DNA of 64,000 nt from CAWGUU01 sp963825765 (GCA_963825765.1 CAWGUU010000009.1:372001-436000), one strand, 5' to 3'. Counted from the stretch's first letter, positions 16,951-28,618 are shown. Notes: generated from the sequence alone by a model not told the origin. Program-made: numbers and translations.

Positions 16951-18087
16951 GTGCGCCGGATTGCAGGCTTGGTCGCCGGCGCCGCGCTCGTGGCCGTGGT
17001 GGTGTCGGGGGTTCTCCTCGGTGGCGGCGCCGACGGGCCACCGGCTGCGGCGCTGGGACGGGCCGGGGCACTTGCCGACGCCACCGACGCGGACACCGCA
17101 GGTCGCGCCGAAACCGGAGCCGCGATCGTCCCCGCCGGCCCACCGACAGAAACCCTGCCGCTGCCCCTGCCGGGGTGCCCCGTGCCGAACCGACCGTCCA
17201 CCGGATCGCCGCCGCCGGGGGCCTGGCACCCGTCGGTGCTCGTCCCCGAAGCCGAACTTCCCGAGCCGCTGGCCGCACCTGCCACCGCCCCGGTTGCGGA
17301 CCTGGCTCCGCTCGAGGGGAAGGGGATGTGGCTCTGGCAGTACTCCAAGAGCGAAGGGGGCGACACCGACGCCATCGTCCGTCGGGCGGAGGAGTCCGGC
17401 CTCAGCCAGCTGTGGGTTCGGGTGGGGGACTCCCGCGACGGGTTCTATGCCGCCAACGTCCTCTCCGCCCTCGTACCGCGTGCCCACGCCGCGGGCCTTG
17501 CCGTGATCGGGTGGGGATTTCCGTTCCTCCATGACCCAGTGGAGGATGCGTCTTGGAGTGCCGAGGCACTGGCCTGGCGGAGCCCGGGCGGCGAGGCGCT
17601 CGACGGATTCAGTCCCGACATCGAGATGGCCACCGAGGGCGTCGAGCTGACCGAGCGGCGGGCCAGGGTCTATCTCGGACTGGTCCGCCGTGCGGCCGGC
17701 GACCGGCTGGTCGTCGCTACCGTCTACCGCCCGGCGGACTGGCTGTGGGAGTCGGGCAGCTACCCGTACGAGGCCATCGCGTCCTACGTCGACGCCTTCG
17801 CGCCGATGGTCTATTGGGGCTGCACCGAACCGGGACTGGCCGCCGAACAGGCACTCGATCGGCTGTCGCCGATGCGGCCGGTCCACGTCATCGGCCAGGG
17901 CTACGACATGGGGACCGAGGGGGGTCGGCCTGGGGCTCCGGGCATCGACGAGACGGTTCGCTTCCTCGATGTCGCCGCCCGCGGCGGCGCGGTGGGGGCG
18001 TCGTTCTGGGACTGGCAGGAGATCGGCCCGGAGCAGTGGAGTGCGTTGTCGGGCTTCTCGTGGGACGCTGGCGCGCGGCCGGGGTGA
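16951..18087 (+). CDS. Secreted TIM-barrel, glycosidase-like protein
   Basis: 378 residues, GTG start, with a clear signal peptide (LVAGAALVAVVVSGVLL) and a 90-residue Ala/Pro/Gly-rich linker. The folded part (about 125-375) has the alternating pattern of a TIM barrel: GMWLWQYSKSEGG, QLWVRVGDS, LAVIGWGFPF, GFSPDIEMATEG, FAPMVYWGC and ASFWDWQEIG. Acidic residues at strand ends (DIEM, DWQE) could be catalytic as in glycoside hydrolase-like domains. Substrate unknown; probably acts outside the cell. No operon partner. Confidence 0.6.
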   Translation: MRRIAGLVAGAALVAVVVSGVLLGGGADGPPAAALGRAGALADATDADTAGRAETGAAIVPAGPPTETLPLPLPGCPVPNRPSTGSPPPGAWHPSVLVPEAELPEPLAAPATAPVADLAPLEGKGMWLWQYSKSEGGDTDAIVRRAEESGLSQLWVRVGDSRDGFYAANVLSALVPRAHAAGLAVIGWGFPFLHDPVEDASWSAEALAWRSPGGEALDGFSPDIEMATEGVELTERRARVYLGLVRRAAGDRLVVATVYRPADWLWESGSYPYEAIASYVDAFAPMVYWGCTEPGLAAEQALDRLSPMRPVHVIGQGYDMGTEGGRPGAPGIDETVRFLDVAARGGAVGASFWDWQEIGPEQWSALSGFSWDAGARPG

Positions 18088-18148
18088 GTAAAGCCGGCGG
18101 TTCGCCGGCGACCGATGAGTCTGGGCGGCTTCGGTCGTCATCCGGTCT

Positions 18149-18736
18149 ATGGCCACCTCCATAGACCTGCACCCTGCCGCCGATCGCCTGGCTGGCCGGG
18201 TGGAGAACCTGCCCGCCGACGTTCTCGATCGTCCGACCCCGTGCGAGCACTTCAGCGTCGTCGCCCTGCTCGATCACGTCCACGGCTCGGTGCTCGCCTT
18301 CCGCGCCGCCGCAGTGAAGTCCCCGTTGCCGGGGGGACCCAGCGGTGACGCCGAGCGGCTGGTCGCCGATTGGCGCACTCGAATCCCGAGCGATGTCCGC
18401 GCCCTCGCCGACGACTGGAGCCACCCGGCCGCCTGGGAGGGAATGACGGCGGCAGGCGGCGTCGATCTGCCCGGCGAGGTTGCCGGCATCGTCGGCCTCG
18501 ACGAGCTCGTCATCCACGGCTGGGACCTGGCCAAGGCGACCGGCCAGCCAGCCGGGTACGAGGGCCCCGGCCTCGATGAGGTGCTTCGCCTCGTCACCGA
18601 GTTCCGGGGCGGCGGCATCGAGGGCCTCTTCGGTCCCGAGGTGCCGATCCCCGACGATGCACCTGTGCTCGACCGCATCCTCGGCGTGGCCGGCCGCGAC
18701 CCCGGATGGGAACCACCCGTCGGAGACCTTCGATGA
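18149..18736 (+). CDS. TIGR03086/DinB-like metal-binding protein
   Basis: 195 residues. The pattern of a four-helix DinB/mycothiol-dependent isomerase-like domain is seen: TPCEHFSVVALLDHVHG near the N-terminus (His ligands), then ELVIHGWDLAKATG in the middle. TIGR03086 proteins are common in actinobacteria and are related to maleylpyruvate isomerase. Specific substrate unknown. Its stop overlaps the next gene (ATGA at 18733). Confidence 0.75.
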   Translation: MATSIDLHPAADRLAGRVENLPADVLDRPTPCEHFSVVALLDHVHGSVLAFRAAAVKSPLPGGPSGDAERLVADWRTRIPSDVRALADDWSHPAAWEGMTAAGGVDLPGEVAGIVGLDELVIHGWDLAKATGQPAGYEGPGLDEVLRLVTEFRGGGIEGLFGPEVPIPDDAPVLDRILGVAGRDPGWEPPVGDLR

Positions 18737-19028
18737 AGGCGACGGTGGTGCGCTACCAGGCCAAGGTCGATCGAGCGGACGAGAACCAAGCGTTGATCGA
18801 GGCTGTGTTCGACGACCTGGAGGAGCGCCAGCCTTCGAGCGTTTCAAGCCTACAGGCGTCCGGCATCGCCGAGCGACGGAGTCCGCCTTGGCGATGGGCA
18901 CCGTCGTGGTCGAGCACGACGTCGACTCGCCCGACTCGCTCCGAGCCGTTCGTGCATTCCAAGCCTTCGTCGCCGATATCGCCGACCGGTGCGACGTCCC
19001 GCCAGTTGGCGATGGGTGCATCACATAG
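18733..19028 (+). pseudogene. Frameshifted small protein, ABM-monooxygenase-like
   Basis: Starts ATGA on the preceding stop: VVRYQAKVDRADENQALIEAVF is the typical beginning of a small dimeric alpha-beta barrel. Near 18830 coding moves to another frame, which continues ERFKPTGV, SLRAVRAFQAFVADIADRC and PPVGDG to TAG at 19026-19028, and the last strand lies in a third frame (VGGYRG). At least two indels. Probably non-functional unless the indels are sequencing errors. Confidence 0.5.
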
Positions 19029-19189
19029 TCGGTGGCTACCGAGGACTGACCGGGGGGAAGTGGAACCCCGATAGGCGAGGGTGTGGTGGAGCGAGACTCC
19101 AGACGAGCACCCGGCCTGAGCGGCTACGGAGCGCGGTGGGACGCCGGCGGCGCCTATGCAACGTCGGTGCGACGTGGCACGATCGCGCG

Positions 19190-19639
<450 letters not shown>

Positions 19640-19644
19640 CCACC

Positions 19645-20055
19645 ATGAACATCACCATTCACCAGGCATACCTCCCGCACGACGACCCGGACGCCGCCAT
19701 CGCCTTCTATCGCGACACCCTCGGCTTCGAGGTTCGCAACGACGTCGGATACGGCGGGATGCGCTGGATCACGGTCGGCCCCGCCGACCAGGCCGCCACG
19801 TCCATCGTCCTGCATCCGCCGGCCGCCGACCCCGGCATCACCGACGATGAGCGCCGCACCATCGCCGAGATGATGGCCAAGGGCACCTACGCCAGCATCA
19901 ACCTGGCCACCAAGGACCTGGACGGCGCCTTCGAGCGTTTGCAGGCCAGCGGCGCCGAGGTCGTCCAGGAACCGATCGAGCAGCCGTACGGCATTCGCGA
20001 CTGCGCCTTTCGGGATCCCGCTGGCAACATGATCCGCATCCAAGAGCTGCGCTAG
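19645..20055 (+). CDS. VOC (glyoxalase/bleomycin-resistance) family protein
   Basis: 136 residues, five bases after the AraC stop. Two beta-alpha-beta-beta-beta modules: DDPDAAIAFYRDTLGFEV and KDLDGAFERLQASGAEVV, ending in CAFRDPAGNMIRI, the usual metal-site strand. Likely a resistance or dioxygenase-like enzyme, or a drug-binding protein, in the AraC-VOC-UvrA-like operon. Confidence 0.85.
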   Translation: MNITIHQAYLPHDDPDAAIAFYRDTLGFEVRNDVGYGGMRWITVGPADQAATSIVLHPPAADPGITDDERRTIAEMMAKGTYASINLATKDLDGAFERLQASGAEVVQEPIEQPYGIRDCAFRDPAGNMIRIQELR

Positions 20056-20063
20056 CCGTACGC

Positions 20064-22454
<2,391 letters not shown>

Positions 22455-22467
22455 CCGCCCTTCTGGG

Positions 22468-22517
22468 TTTCTGCTCGCGCAATTCCGGCATATAGGCGGT
22501 CAAATCGCGAGCAGAAA
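22468..22517. terminator. 12-bp inverted repeat after the UvrA-like gene
   Basis: TTTCTGCTCGCG (22468-22479) and CGCGAGCAGAAA (22506-22517) are perfect inverted repeats with a 26-base spacer, beginning 14 bases after the uvrA-like stop. The position fits transcript termination. The long loop and missing T-run leave a regulatory or element-end role open. Confidence 0.45.
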
Positions 22518-22588
22518 TCCGCTAGGTCCTCTGGCTGCGACTGGGTGACGCCCGACGAGCTGAGCATTCGTCGTTACTGTGTGCGATC

Positions 22589-23896
22589 GTGTCAGGAAAG
22601 TCGCCGTTGCCGTCGTCCGATGTCTGGGGCGCTTTCGCCCAGCGCCAGCTGGTCAAGATGCCACTGGGCTGGCTCGACACGGAATGGGTCCTGCGGGATC
22701 GGGTGTTCCCCCTCGTTTTCGGCAAAGACCCGGGCGGATGGTGGACAGCCGACGCCATGGCCGCACTCGGTATTCCCACCGGCGGGAGATGGCTGGACCT
22801 CGGATGCGGTGGTGGGGGAGCAGAGATCGTGATGGCACAGAACGGTCTCTTCAGCAGGATGGTGGCCTATGACCCCTCGCCAGGCGCGATCGACGTCGCC
22901 CGCCGTCAGGCAGCCGAGGCCGGCATCTCGACCATCGAGTTCTACCAGGCCGACGTCAACACCATCGAGTTGCCGGAGGCATCGTTCGACGTCGTGCATG
23001 TCAACATGGCCCTCCATCACGTTCGCGAGTTGGAGTACGTCCTCTACCAAGCCAACCGAGCCCTCAAGCCTGACGGCCTGTTCATCGCCAACGAGTTCGT
23101 CGGCCCGAGCCAGTTCCAGTTCTCGACGGAACGAATGGCCGAGGTCACACGCTGCCTGAACGGGCTACCGGAACGTCTCCGATGGAACCCGATAGCCAAC
23201 GAGATGAAGACCGCCCAGCCTGTCTATCCGCGATCCTGGTGGAACCGCTGGGATCCCACCGAGGCCGTCAGATCAGACGAGATCCCAGCGCTCATAGATC
23301 TCAATTTCACCGAACCGCGGCGAATCGACTATGGCGGGAATCTGCTGAATCTGGTGTTCGAGAACATCGCCCAAAACTTCGATCCGACCGATCCGGCGGA
23401 CCGGGAATTGATCGCTGGGCTCTTCCGGGCCGAGGACGCGAACCTCGAGCACGAGCCGAGCGACTTCGCATACTTCGTCGCTCGGCGAGGTTCTCCGGAG
23501 CGCCTCGAAGCCAGCGCTTCGCTTGCATCGCTCGCTCGAGGACGGTCCAGCCGACTGACTCACCTGGCGGTCGATGGGTTCGATTTCGACGCGTTGCGAC
23601 AGTCGGCTCGCATTCCGCTCGAAAACCAGTCCGGCTCCGCCCGCCGCTTGCTGGGGCCGTCAATAGCGCGGGCCAAGGCACTCGTGCGACGAGGCCTGCG
23701 ATTTCATCTGTCCCCAGTCGTTGACCACCAGAGCAGGTTCAACAGCGACACCCTCGACGTGGTTCAGCAGCTCGTCACTGCGGTCAGTTCGCTGGAGCGG
23801 GAGAACGCCGAGCTTCGGGCATCGCTCGCAAGGACCCAGGTCTCGGTGTCATACGGAGTTTCGAGCCGGCCGCAGCCCTCGGGTAGTGATTCTTGA
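22589..23896 (+). CDS. Class I SAM methyltransferase with C-terminal coiled coil
   Basis: 435 residues, GTG start. Motif I LDLGCGGGG (about 69-77), acidic motif II region AYDPS, and the post-motif VHVNMALHHV mark a Methyltransf_11-type fold in the first 180 residues. The remaining 250 residues have no clear domain and end in a short coiled coil (VQQLVTAVSSLERENAELRAS). That long tail is typical of methyltransferases found near glycan loci. GC is lower than in the neighbours and the gene stands alone, so it may be acquired. Substrate unknown. Confidence 0.8.
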   Translation: MSGKSPLPSSDVWGAFAQRQLVKMPLGWLDTEWVLRDRVFPLVFGKDPGGWWTADAMAALGIPTGGRWLDLGCGGGGAEIVMAQNGLFSRMVAYDPSPGAIDVARRQAAEAGISTIEFYQADVNTIELPEASFDVVHVNMALHHVRELEYVLYQANRALKPDGLFIANEFVGPSQFQFSTERMAEVTRCLNGLPERLRWNPIANEMKTAQPVYPRSWWNRWDPTEAVRSDEIPALIDLNFTEPRRIDYGGNLLNLVFENIAQNFDPTDPADRELIAGLFRAEDANLEHEPSDFAYFVARRGSPERLEASASLASLARGRSSRLTHLAVDGFDFDALRQSARIPLENQSGSARRLLGPSIARAKALVRRGLRFHLSPVVDHQSRFNSDTLDVVQQLVTAVSSLERENAELRASLARTQVSVSYGVSSRPQPSGSDS

Positions 23897-23954
23897 AGGG
23901 TCCCACATTGTGAAGTAAAGGGAAACTGACAGTGGCGACGCGCGGAAACGGACA

Positions 23955-24170
23955 GTGCCCGCCCAACCGCCTCTTGGTCGCGATGTGGCGGTCCCCGACT
24001 GGCTCGACGGCGGCACACCGGCCGCCACGGTCCAACGCTGCGGAGCGTTACCGATCGGTGGACGGAAGGCCGTGTGGAAGCAGTGGCCGCAGGATGCGCT
24101 TCGGATGCTGGAGGTCATCGATGCCGCCCGCAGGAGCGCCGCGTCCGGCCAGACGGTCGAGCTGCCGTAG
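23955..24170 (+). pseudogene. C-terminal fragment, possibly of a Gfo/Idh/MocA-type oxidoreductase
   Basis: An open frame reads VAVPDWLDGGTPAAT, ALPIGGRKAVWKQWP and LRMLEVIDAARRSAASGQT to TAG 24168-24170. The final helix plus GQTVELP looks like the C-terminus of a sugar dehydrogenase-type protein, but the match is weak. No plausible N-terminal part exists upstream. Best read as a gene relic in the 400-base gap before the next gene. Confidence 0.35.
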
Positions 24171-24174
24171 ATAG

Positions 24175-24190
24175 GTGGTGGTACCACCAC
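24175..24190. promoter_or_regulatory. Perfect 16-bp palindrome
   Basis: GTGGTGGT followed directly by its complement ACCACCAC, 107 bases upstream of the secreted-protein gene at 24297 and 4 bases after the relic stop. Candidate operator for the downstream genes. Confidence 0.4.
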
Positions 24191-24296
24191 ACCTGGCTTG
24201 ACCCGGTAGCACTATTCCCCTCGGCGGCTCCGGATGGTTGGCTGGGCCGAGGCCGATCGGCGGTCGTTGCGGGACGAACGGAGACGGAGGCGAGAC

Positions 24297-24848
24297 ATGA
24301 CGACCCGACGGGGGACGAGGGCGCGGCTGGCAGCATTCGGGCTGGTGGCGGCCGTCGCCGCTTCGATGGCGGGGACGAGCCAGGTGGCGGCGGGAGCCCC
24401 GTCCGGCGATCCCAAGCTTTCCCGCCGGCTGGCGGAGGTCAAGCGGGCGACGGCCAAGTACCACAGCCTCGAAGTGGCCCTCGCCGACGGCTACATCCCC
24501 TTCGGCGACCCCCTCCCGTGCGTCGAGAACCCGGGCGTGGGGACGATGGGGTTCCATTACTACAACCCGACGCTCCTCTTCGACGGCGTGCTCGACCCGA
24601 CCCGGCCCGAGCTGCTGGTGTACGCCCCGTCCGGCAACGGCGTCCGCCTCGGAGCCGTCGAGTACATGATGCCTGTGTCGACGTGGACCGGCTCCGGTGC
24701 GCCCGACCTGTTCGGCAAGCCTTTCGATGGACCCATGGCCGAGCACGAGCCGAACACGAGCGGGGACCACTACGACCAGCACGCATGGATCTGGGCGCAC
24801 AACCCCGATGGCGTCCTGGCCACGTGGAACCCGTCCGTCGAGTGCTGA
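24297..24848 (+). CDS. Conserved secreted protein of unknown function
   Basis: 183 residues with a twin-basic signal peptide (MTTRRGTRARLAAFGLVAAVAAS, cleavage near AAGA). The mature part has VALADGYIPFGD, CVENPGVGTMGFHYYNP, LLVYAPSGNG, LFGKPFDGPMAEHEP and HYDQHAWIWAHNP, motifs of a widespread, uncharacterised exported family rich in His and Trp. Two cysteines (GDPLPC and SVEC) could form a disulfide. Its last codons overlap the GTG of the chorismate-lyase-like gene by 7 bases, implying co-expression. Confidence 0.75.
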   Translation: MTTRRGTRARLAAFGLVAAVAASMAGTSQVAAGAPSGDPKLSRRLAEVKRATAKYHSLEVALADGYIPFGDPLPCVENPGVGTMGFHYYNPTLLFDGVLDPTRPELLVYAPSGNGVRLGAVEYMMPVSTWTGSGAPDLFGKPFDGPMAEHEPNTSGDHYDQHAWIWAHNPDGVLATWNPSVEC

Positions 24849-25408
24849 CGCTCGGCCGGCGGTTGCGCAGCGTGGGCCCGACGGCCGACCCTCGCAATGA
24901 CAGGTGGCTGGACGACGTGGCGCCCCTCCAGCGGTTCCTCCTCGCCACCGACGGCACTGTGACCCCGGCCCTCGCTGCCTACCTGGGCGAGGCGGTCGGG
25001 GTGCGGGTCGTGGGCCAGGAGCAGGTCATCCTCACCGAGCCCGACGACGACCTGGTTCTGTCACCGGGCCGCCCGATCCTCGAGCGGCGGGTGGTGCTGC
25101 ACGGCACAGAGTCCGGGAGAGTGGCGCTCTACGCCGACTCCCGGGCCGCCGTCGAGCGGCTCACCCCCGCGGTCCGGGCTGACCTCCTGTCCGGCGAGCT
25201 GCCGATCGGTCTCGTGCTGCGCCGTCACCGGATCGAGACGTTCCGGGAGTCGCTCGGCGCCGGTCGGCGTCCGGCGACGGGCGATGCCGCTTCCCATCTC
25301 GGCCCGGGGGACGTCTGTTGGCGGACCTACGCCATCATCAGCGGCGGGCGCCCGCTCATCGTCGTCCACGAGGAGTTCCCGGTCGACCCGGTGGCACGCG
25401 TCGCGTGA
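24842..25408 (+). CDS. Chorismate-lyase-like protein (UbiC/DUF98 fold)
   Basis: 188 residues, GTG 24842 overlapping the upstream gene. It has the order of the chorismate lyase/UTRA-like fold: LQRFLLATDGTVTPALAAYLGE, RRVVLHGTESGRVALYADS, GELPIGLVLRRHRIETFRE and RTYAIISGGRPLIVVHEEFP. In related enzymes the Arg in ERRVVL and the Glu of the EEFP loop bind and cleave chorismate to 4-hydroxybenzoate and pyruvate. The GTGA overlap with the FAD monooxygenase suggests the product is handed on for hydroxylation. Confidence 0.7.
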   Translation: MLTLGRRLRSVGPTADPRNDRWLDDVAPLQRFLLATDGTVTPALAAYLGEAVGVRVVGQEQVILTEPDDDLVLSPGRPILERRVVLHGTESGRVALYADSRAAVERLTPAVRADLLSGELPIGLVLRRHRIETFRESLGAGRRPATGDAASHLGPGDVCWRTYAIISGGRPLIVVHEEFPVDPVARVA

Positions 25409-26724
25409 AGGAGGCGACCGGCGACCGCCCCCGGGTCCTCGTCGTCGGGGCCGGGATCGGCGGCCTCACCACGGCCCTCGCCCTGCACGCTGCCGGCATC
25501 GGAGCGGTTGTGGTCGAGAGCAGCCGCCGGCTCCTGCCCCTAGGGGTGGGCATCAACCTCCTGCCCCACGCGGTGCGGGAGCTGACCGAGTTGAGGCTGG
25601 CCGACGGCCTGGCGGCTACCGGCATCCCCACCGCGACCCTCGCCTACCACGACCGCTTCGGGAGCCTGATCTGGAGCGAGCCGAGGGGCGAGGGCGCCGG
25701 TTACCGCTGGCCGCAGTACTCCATCCACCGGGGGCACCTCCAGATGGTGCTGCTGGACGCGGTCCGGCGGCGGCTGGGCGCCGAATCGGTGCGGACCGGG
25801 CTCGCCCTGGAGTGGTTCGACCAGTCCGGCGACAAGGTCCGGGCCCACCTCCGCAACCGGGCCACCGGCGAGGCCGAGGTCGTCGTGGCTGACGTGATGG
25901 TGGGCGCCGACGGCATCCGCTCGGCGGTGCGGGCCCAGCTCCACCCCCACGAGGGACCGCCCATCTGGAACGGCATCTCCATGTGGCGGGGCGTGACGGA
26001 GGGGGAGCCATTCCTCGGCGGACGCACGATGATCATGGCCGGCAGCAATCTGCGGTCGAAGTTCGTCGCCTACCCCATCTCCCGGGAGACGGAGGGTCGG
26101 GGCCGGGCGCTGATCAACTGGGTGGCCGAGGTCCGCACCGACGGCGACCGGCAGCCGGAGCCGGCGGACTGGAACCGGGCCGGTCGGGTCGCCGAGGTCC
26201 TACCCCACTTCGCCGGCTGGCGGTTCCCCTGGCTCGACGCGCCCCGCCTGATCCGGGACTGCCCTGCCATCCTCGAGTACCCGATGGTCGACCGCGACCC
26301 CCTCGACCGGTGGAGCGTCGGGCGGGTGACGCTTCTCGGCGACGCCGCCCATCCGATGTATCCGATCGGGTCCAACGGGGCATCCCAGGCCATCATCGAC
26401 GCCCGGGTGCTGGCATGGCACCTGGCCACGAGCGACGACCCGGTCGCCGCCCTCGCCGCCTACGACGCCGCCCGCCGCCCGCCGACGAGCGCCCTCGTCG
26501 TCGCCAACCGGGATATGGGTCCGGAGCGGGTCCTGCGCCTGGTGGCGGAAAGGGCGCCCGCCGGCTTCACCCGAATCGACGACGTCGTGGGTCGCGACGA
26601 GCTGGCGGTGGTGACGGGCGGCTACCGCCAGGTAGCCGGCTTCGATGTCGACGATCTGAACTCCCGGCCGTCCTGGGACGTTTGCTCCCACCGGCCGCCA
26701 CGTGGCGTGATCTTTACGGGGTGA
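25405..26724 (+). CDS. FAD-dependent aromatic monooxygenase (PhzS/salicylate hydroxylase type)
   Basis: 439 residues, GTG 25405 overlapping the previous stop. FAD-binding GAGIGGLTTALAL (about 14-26), DG motif VGADGIRSAVRAQL (about 173) and GD motif LLGDAAHPMYPIGSNGASQ (about 310) are all present. Class A flavoprotein monooxygenases hydroxylate aromatic acids using NAD(P)H and O2. MYPIGSNGASQ and the absence of a C-terminal thioredoxin domain fit the PhzS subgroup. Context suggests a 4-hydroxybenzoate-derived substrate. A doubtful small ORF follows by GTGA overlap. Confidence 0.85.
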   Translation: MKEATGDRPRVLVVGAGIGGLTTALALHAAGIGAVVVESSRRLLPLGVGINLLPHAVRELTELRLADGLAATGIPTATLAYHDRFGSLIWSEPRGEGAGYRWPQYSIHRGHLQMVLLDAVRRRLGAESVRTGLALEWFDQSGDKVRAHLRNRATGEAEVVVADVMVGADGIRSAVRAQLHPHEGPPIWNGISMWRGVTEGEPFLGGRTMIMAGSNLRSKFVAYPISRETEGRGRALINWVAEVRTDGDRQPEPADWNRAGRVAEVLPHFAGWRFPWLDAPRLIRDCPAILEYPMVDRDPLDRWSVGRVTLLGDAAHPMYPIGSNGASQAIIDARVLAWHLATSDDPVAALAAYDAARRPPTSALVVANRDMGPERVLRLVAERAPAGFTRIDDVVGRDELAVVTGGYRQVAGFDVDDLNSRPSWDVCSHRPPRGVIFTG

Positions 26725-27080
26725 ACGCGAAGGTCATCGGGAGTCCCGGCGCGGGCGTGGTGGACGCCGTGGTGGAGGGCGACGCGACGGTCGTAGTGGC
26801 CGCCGACGACGGTGGCGTGGCGGTCGGCGCGGCGGTGGTGGAGGGCGTGGTTGCCGATGTTGTCGACGCCTGCCCGACCGCGGGCACCGAGTTCGACGTG
26901 GATGTGGCCGATCCACCCCCGAGTGCGGTGATGGACGACGAGGCGACGGTTGTGGTCGGGGACGCGGGGTCGTCCTCTTCGCGGCACTGGTTGTACAGGA
27001 TCCACGAGGAGGGCCAAGGCCGCCAGAAGGATCCACCACCCCGGAAAGCGCGGCCGCCGCCTGAGCCTCGAACGGGTTGA
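26721..27080 (+). CDS. Doubtful Val/Ala-rich ORF
   Basis: 119 codons beginning GTGA on the monooxygenase stop. The product is low-complexity (DAVVEGDATVVVAADDGG) with an acidic middle and a basic Pro-rich end. The opposite strand is also open with a His-rich reading. High third-position GC is consistent with coding, but no homology is recognised. Confidence 0.3.
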   Translation: MNAKVIGSPGAGVVDAVVEGDATVVVAADDGGVAVGAAVVEGVVADVVDACPTAGTEFDVDVADPPPSAVMDDEATVVVGDAGSSSSRHWLYRIHEEGQGRQKDPPPRKARPPPEPRTG

Positions 27081-27291
27081 CGGCGGGCGAGATGGATCCC
27101 AAGCTGGCACGCTCCCTTTGGCGGCGCTGGCCGGGATCCTCCCGGAGAGGATCAAAGACCACGAGGCGTGCGACGCCGCCGATCGCCTCGGCCTGATCTG
27201 GGGTTGGCAGGGCCGGGTCCGGGTCAGCCAGCCGCTCGAGTTCTCGCTGTACCCGGCGACCCACCGGCACTGCACGGGACCGCTCTACTGA
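26950..27291 (+). CDS. Doubtful ORF ending in tandem repeats
   Basis: 113 codons, overlapping the previous ORF in another frame. Only the last 60 residues (LAALAGILPERIKDHEACDAADRLGL) look protein-like. The stop TGA 27289-27291 falls inside the first 23-bp repeat unit. Could be a gene relic; no family recognised. Confidence 0.22.
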   Translation: MWSGTRGRPLRGTGCTGSTRRAKAARRIHHPGKRGRRLSLERVDGGRDGSQAGTLPLAALAGILPERIKDHEACDAADRLGLIWGWQGRVRVSQPLEFSLYPATHRHCTGPLY

Positions 27292-27375
27292 CAAGACCGT
27301 TGCGCCTCTACTGGCACGGTCGTTGCGCATCCACTGACACGATCGCTGCGTTCCAATGGCACTGGGGCTGCGCTT
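27284..27375. repeat. Four degenerate 23-bp tandem repeats
   Basis: Units at 27284-27306, 27307-27329, 27330-27352 and 27353-27375 share the core CTGRCACGRTCGYTGCG. Units 1 and 2 differ at few positions; unit 4 is most diverged. They contain no dyad and sit at the left edge of the low-GC accessory region. Arrays of short direct repeats occur at ends of some IS (IS21-like) elements, but no matching transposase is present. Confidence 0.7.
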
Positions 27376-27560
27376 CACAACAGGTCCCACATGGTGAGGC
27401 GGTCGCTTGGGCTCGTCGTGGGTAGACGCCCATAATCCTCGTTATGTAAAGTAACCCGGCGGACGAGATCCTCGACAACCTCGAGACGTATATGTCACGA
27501 ATCTCTGACGCAGGTCATTCGGACGACTGAGGCGTTTCGGCGCCGCCGGCGGATGTCAGT

Positions 27561-28076
27561 TCAGCTGGTACGGAGCTTGTTTGCGTACAGTTGAGAGAGC
27601 CGGAAAACCTCATTGCGGTCTATGCCGGCGCCTTTAAGGTAAACGTGTACAATGAACTTGCCCTCGGTTATCTGGGCGCCCACGCCGCCGTCTTCATGGA
27701 TACACATATGGTCGACGTCTATCCCCGAGGGGGAACCATAGTTGTCCAGCCGTCCCTTGTTGCCTTCGTTCTCGGTGCATCCGCTCTTTTGCGCGGCCTT
27801 CGTGGCGCGTCGCGCGTCTTCGGGTGTACGCATCGCGAAGATGACCGCCGATCCGATCACCGAGCCGCCGAAGATACATGGATGCCCCTGAGAGTTCGCC
27901 TCACCGGGCTGTATATTGACGTTCGTGCCAACGGCTTCGATCACCTCAGCTGGTGTCGCTATTTCGCATGTGTTGACAAGAGGCGTAGAAGTATCATTTG
28001 TCGGAAGGCTGCCGTTGCAGGCAGCGAGGATGATCAAGAGCGCGCCAACGGTCCTGGTGGGCGATTGTATCCACAT
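27561..28076 (-). CDS. DUF3558-like lipoprotein
   Basis: 171 residues with signal peptide and lipobox (LIILAACNG). The mature N-terminus CEIATPAEVIEAVGTNVN resembles DUF3558 proteins, which are small secreted lipoproteins of actinobacteria. Four cysteines may form two disulfides (CEIA, HPCIFGG, SGCTENEG, DHMCIHE). GC is far below that of the core genes and codon use includes many A/T-ending codons, so this gene is probably acquired. Isolated on the minus strand; function unknown. Confidence 0.75.
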   Translation of the reverse strand: MWIQSPTRTVGALLIILAACNGSLPTNDTSTPLVNTCEIATPAEVIEAVGTNVNIQPGEANSQGHPCIFGGSVIGSAVIFAMRTPEDARRATKAAQKSGCTENEGNKGRLDNYGSPSGIDVDHMCIHEDGGVGAQITEGKFIVHVYLKGAGIDRNEVFRLSQLYANKLRTS

Positions 28077-28372
28077 GCTGCTTTTCTATCACCTGTCTGT
28101 TCCTCGTCCTATGTCGACGCCCGGCGCAGCGCAGGTCGGTGACGCGAGCAAGTGACAAACCATCGGCGCTAGCGTGGGCAGCTCCCACGGCGGAGAGTTC
28201 CACAAGTTTGGTTTTGGTGGTTCGGACCCCGTCTGACGAGGTCCGAACCCCGTATGCTCCCCGCCGGTGGGACTCTGGGAGACGGGCTAGCACCACGACG
28301 AGTCTCTATAGTCCGAGGTTACGGCCCGCACCATCACCCCTCATCGCCGCCTCGGATCGTGATAGCCGGTGC

Positions 28373-28537
28373 TCAGTCTGACCAGCAGCGAGCATGCCGG
28401 GCCCCGCCTTCGCAGGCCAGGTAGCGGCGCGCCACCAGGCCTCCCGTGGAGTGGCCCACCAGCACAACCCTGGTCCCCGGCGAGTGACTGGCGAGCTCGG
28501 CGTCGACGAAGTGCCTGAGGGCCACCGCTCTGGTAAC
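28373..28537 (-). pseudogene. Fragment of an alpha/beta-hydrolase (lipase-like)
   Basis: A 54-codon frame reads LRHFVDAELASHSPGTRVVL then VGHSTGGLVARRYLACEG, i.e. the helix before the nucleophile elbow and the elbow itself (GHSTGG, Ser nucleophile), before TGA 28373-28375. Both ends of the protein are missing. A decayed lipase or esterase relic in the accessory region. Confidence 0.55.
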
Positions 28538-28618
28538 GCACGATCGGCGCTAGCGACGACTGGTCGTCGGATCAGTTCACGTCATGGGCGGCCGTCGTCA
28601 TCCCCCGGGACTCTGCGG

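Noticed and set aside
26622..27275. 217-codon minus-strand frame with a hydrophobic stretch and many histidines
   Set aside because: Composition follows from GC skew; no start context or recognisable fold.
27284..27375. Possible mini-CRISPR
   Set aside because: Units abut without unique spacers and no cas gene is nearby.
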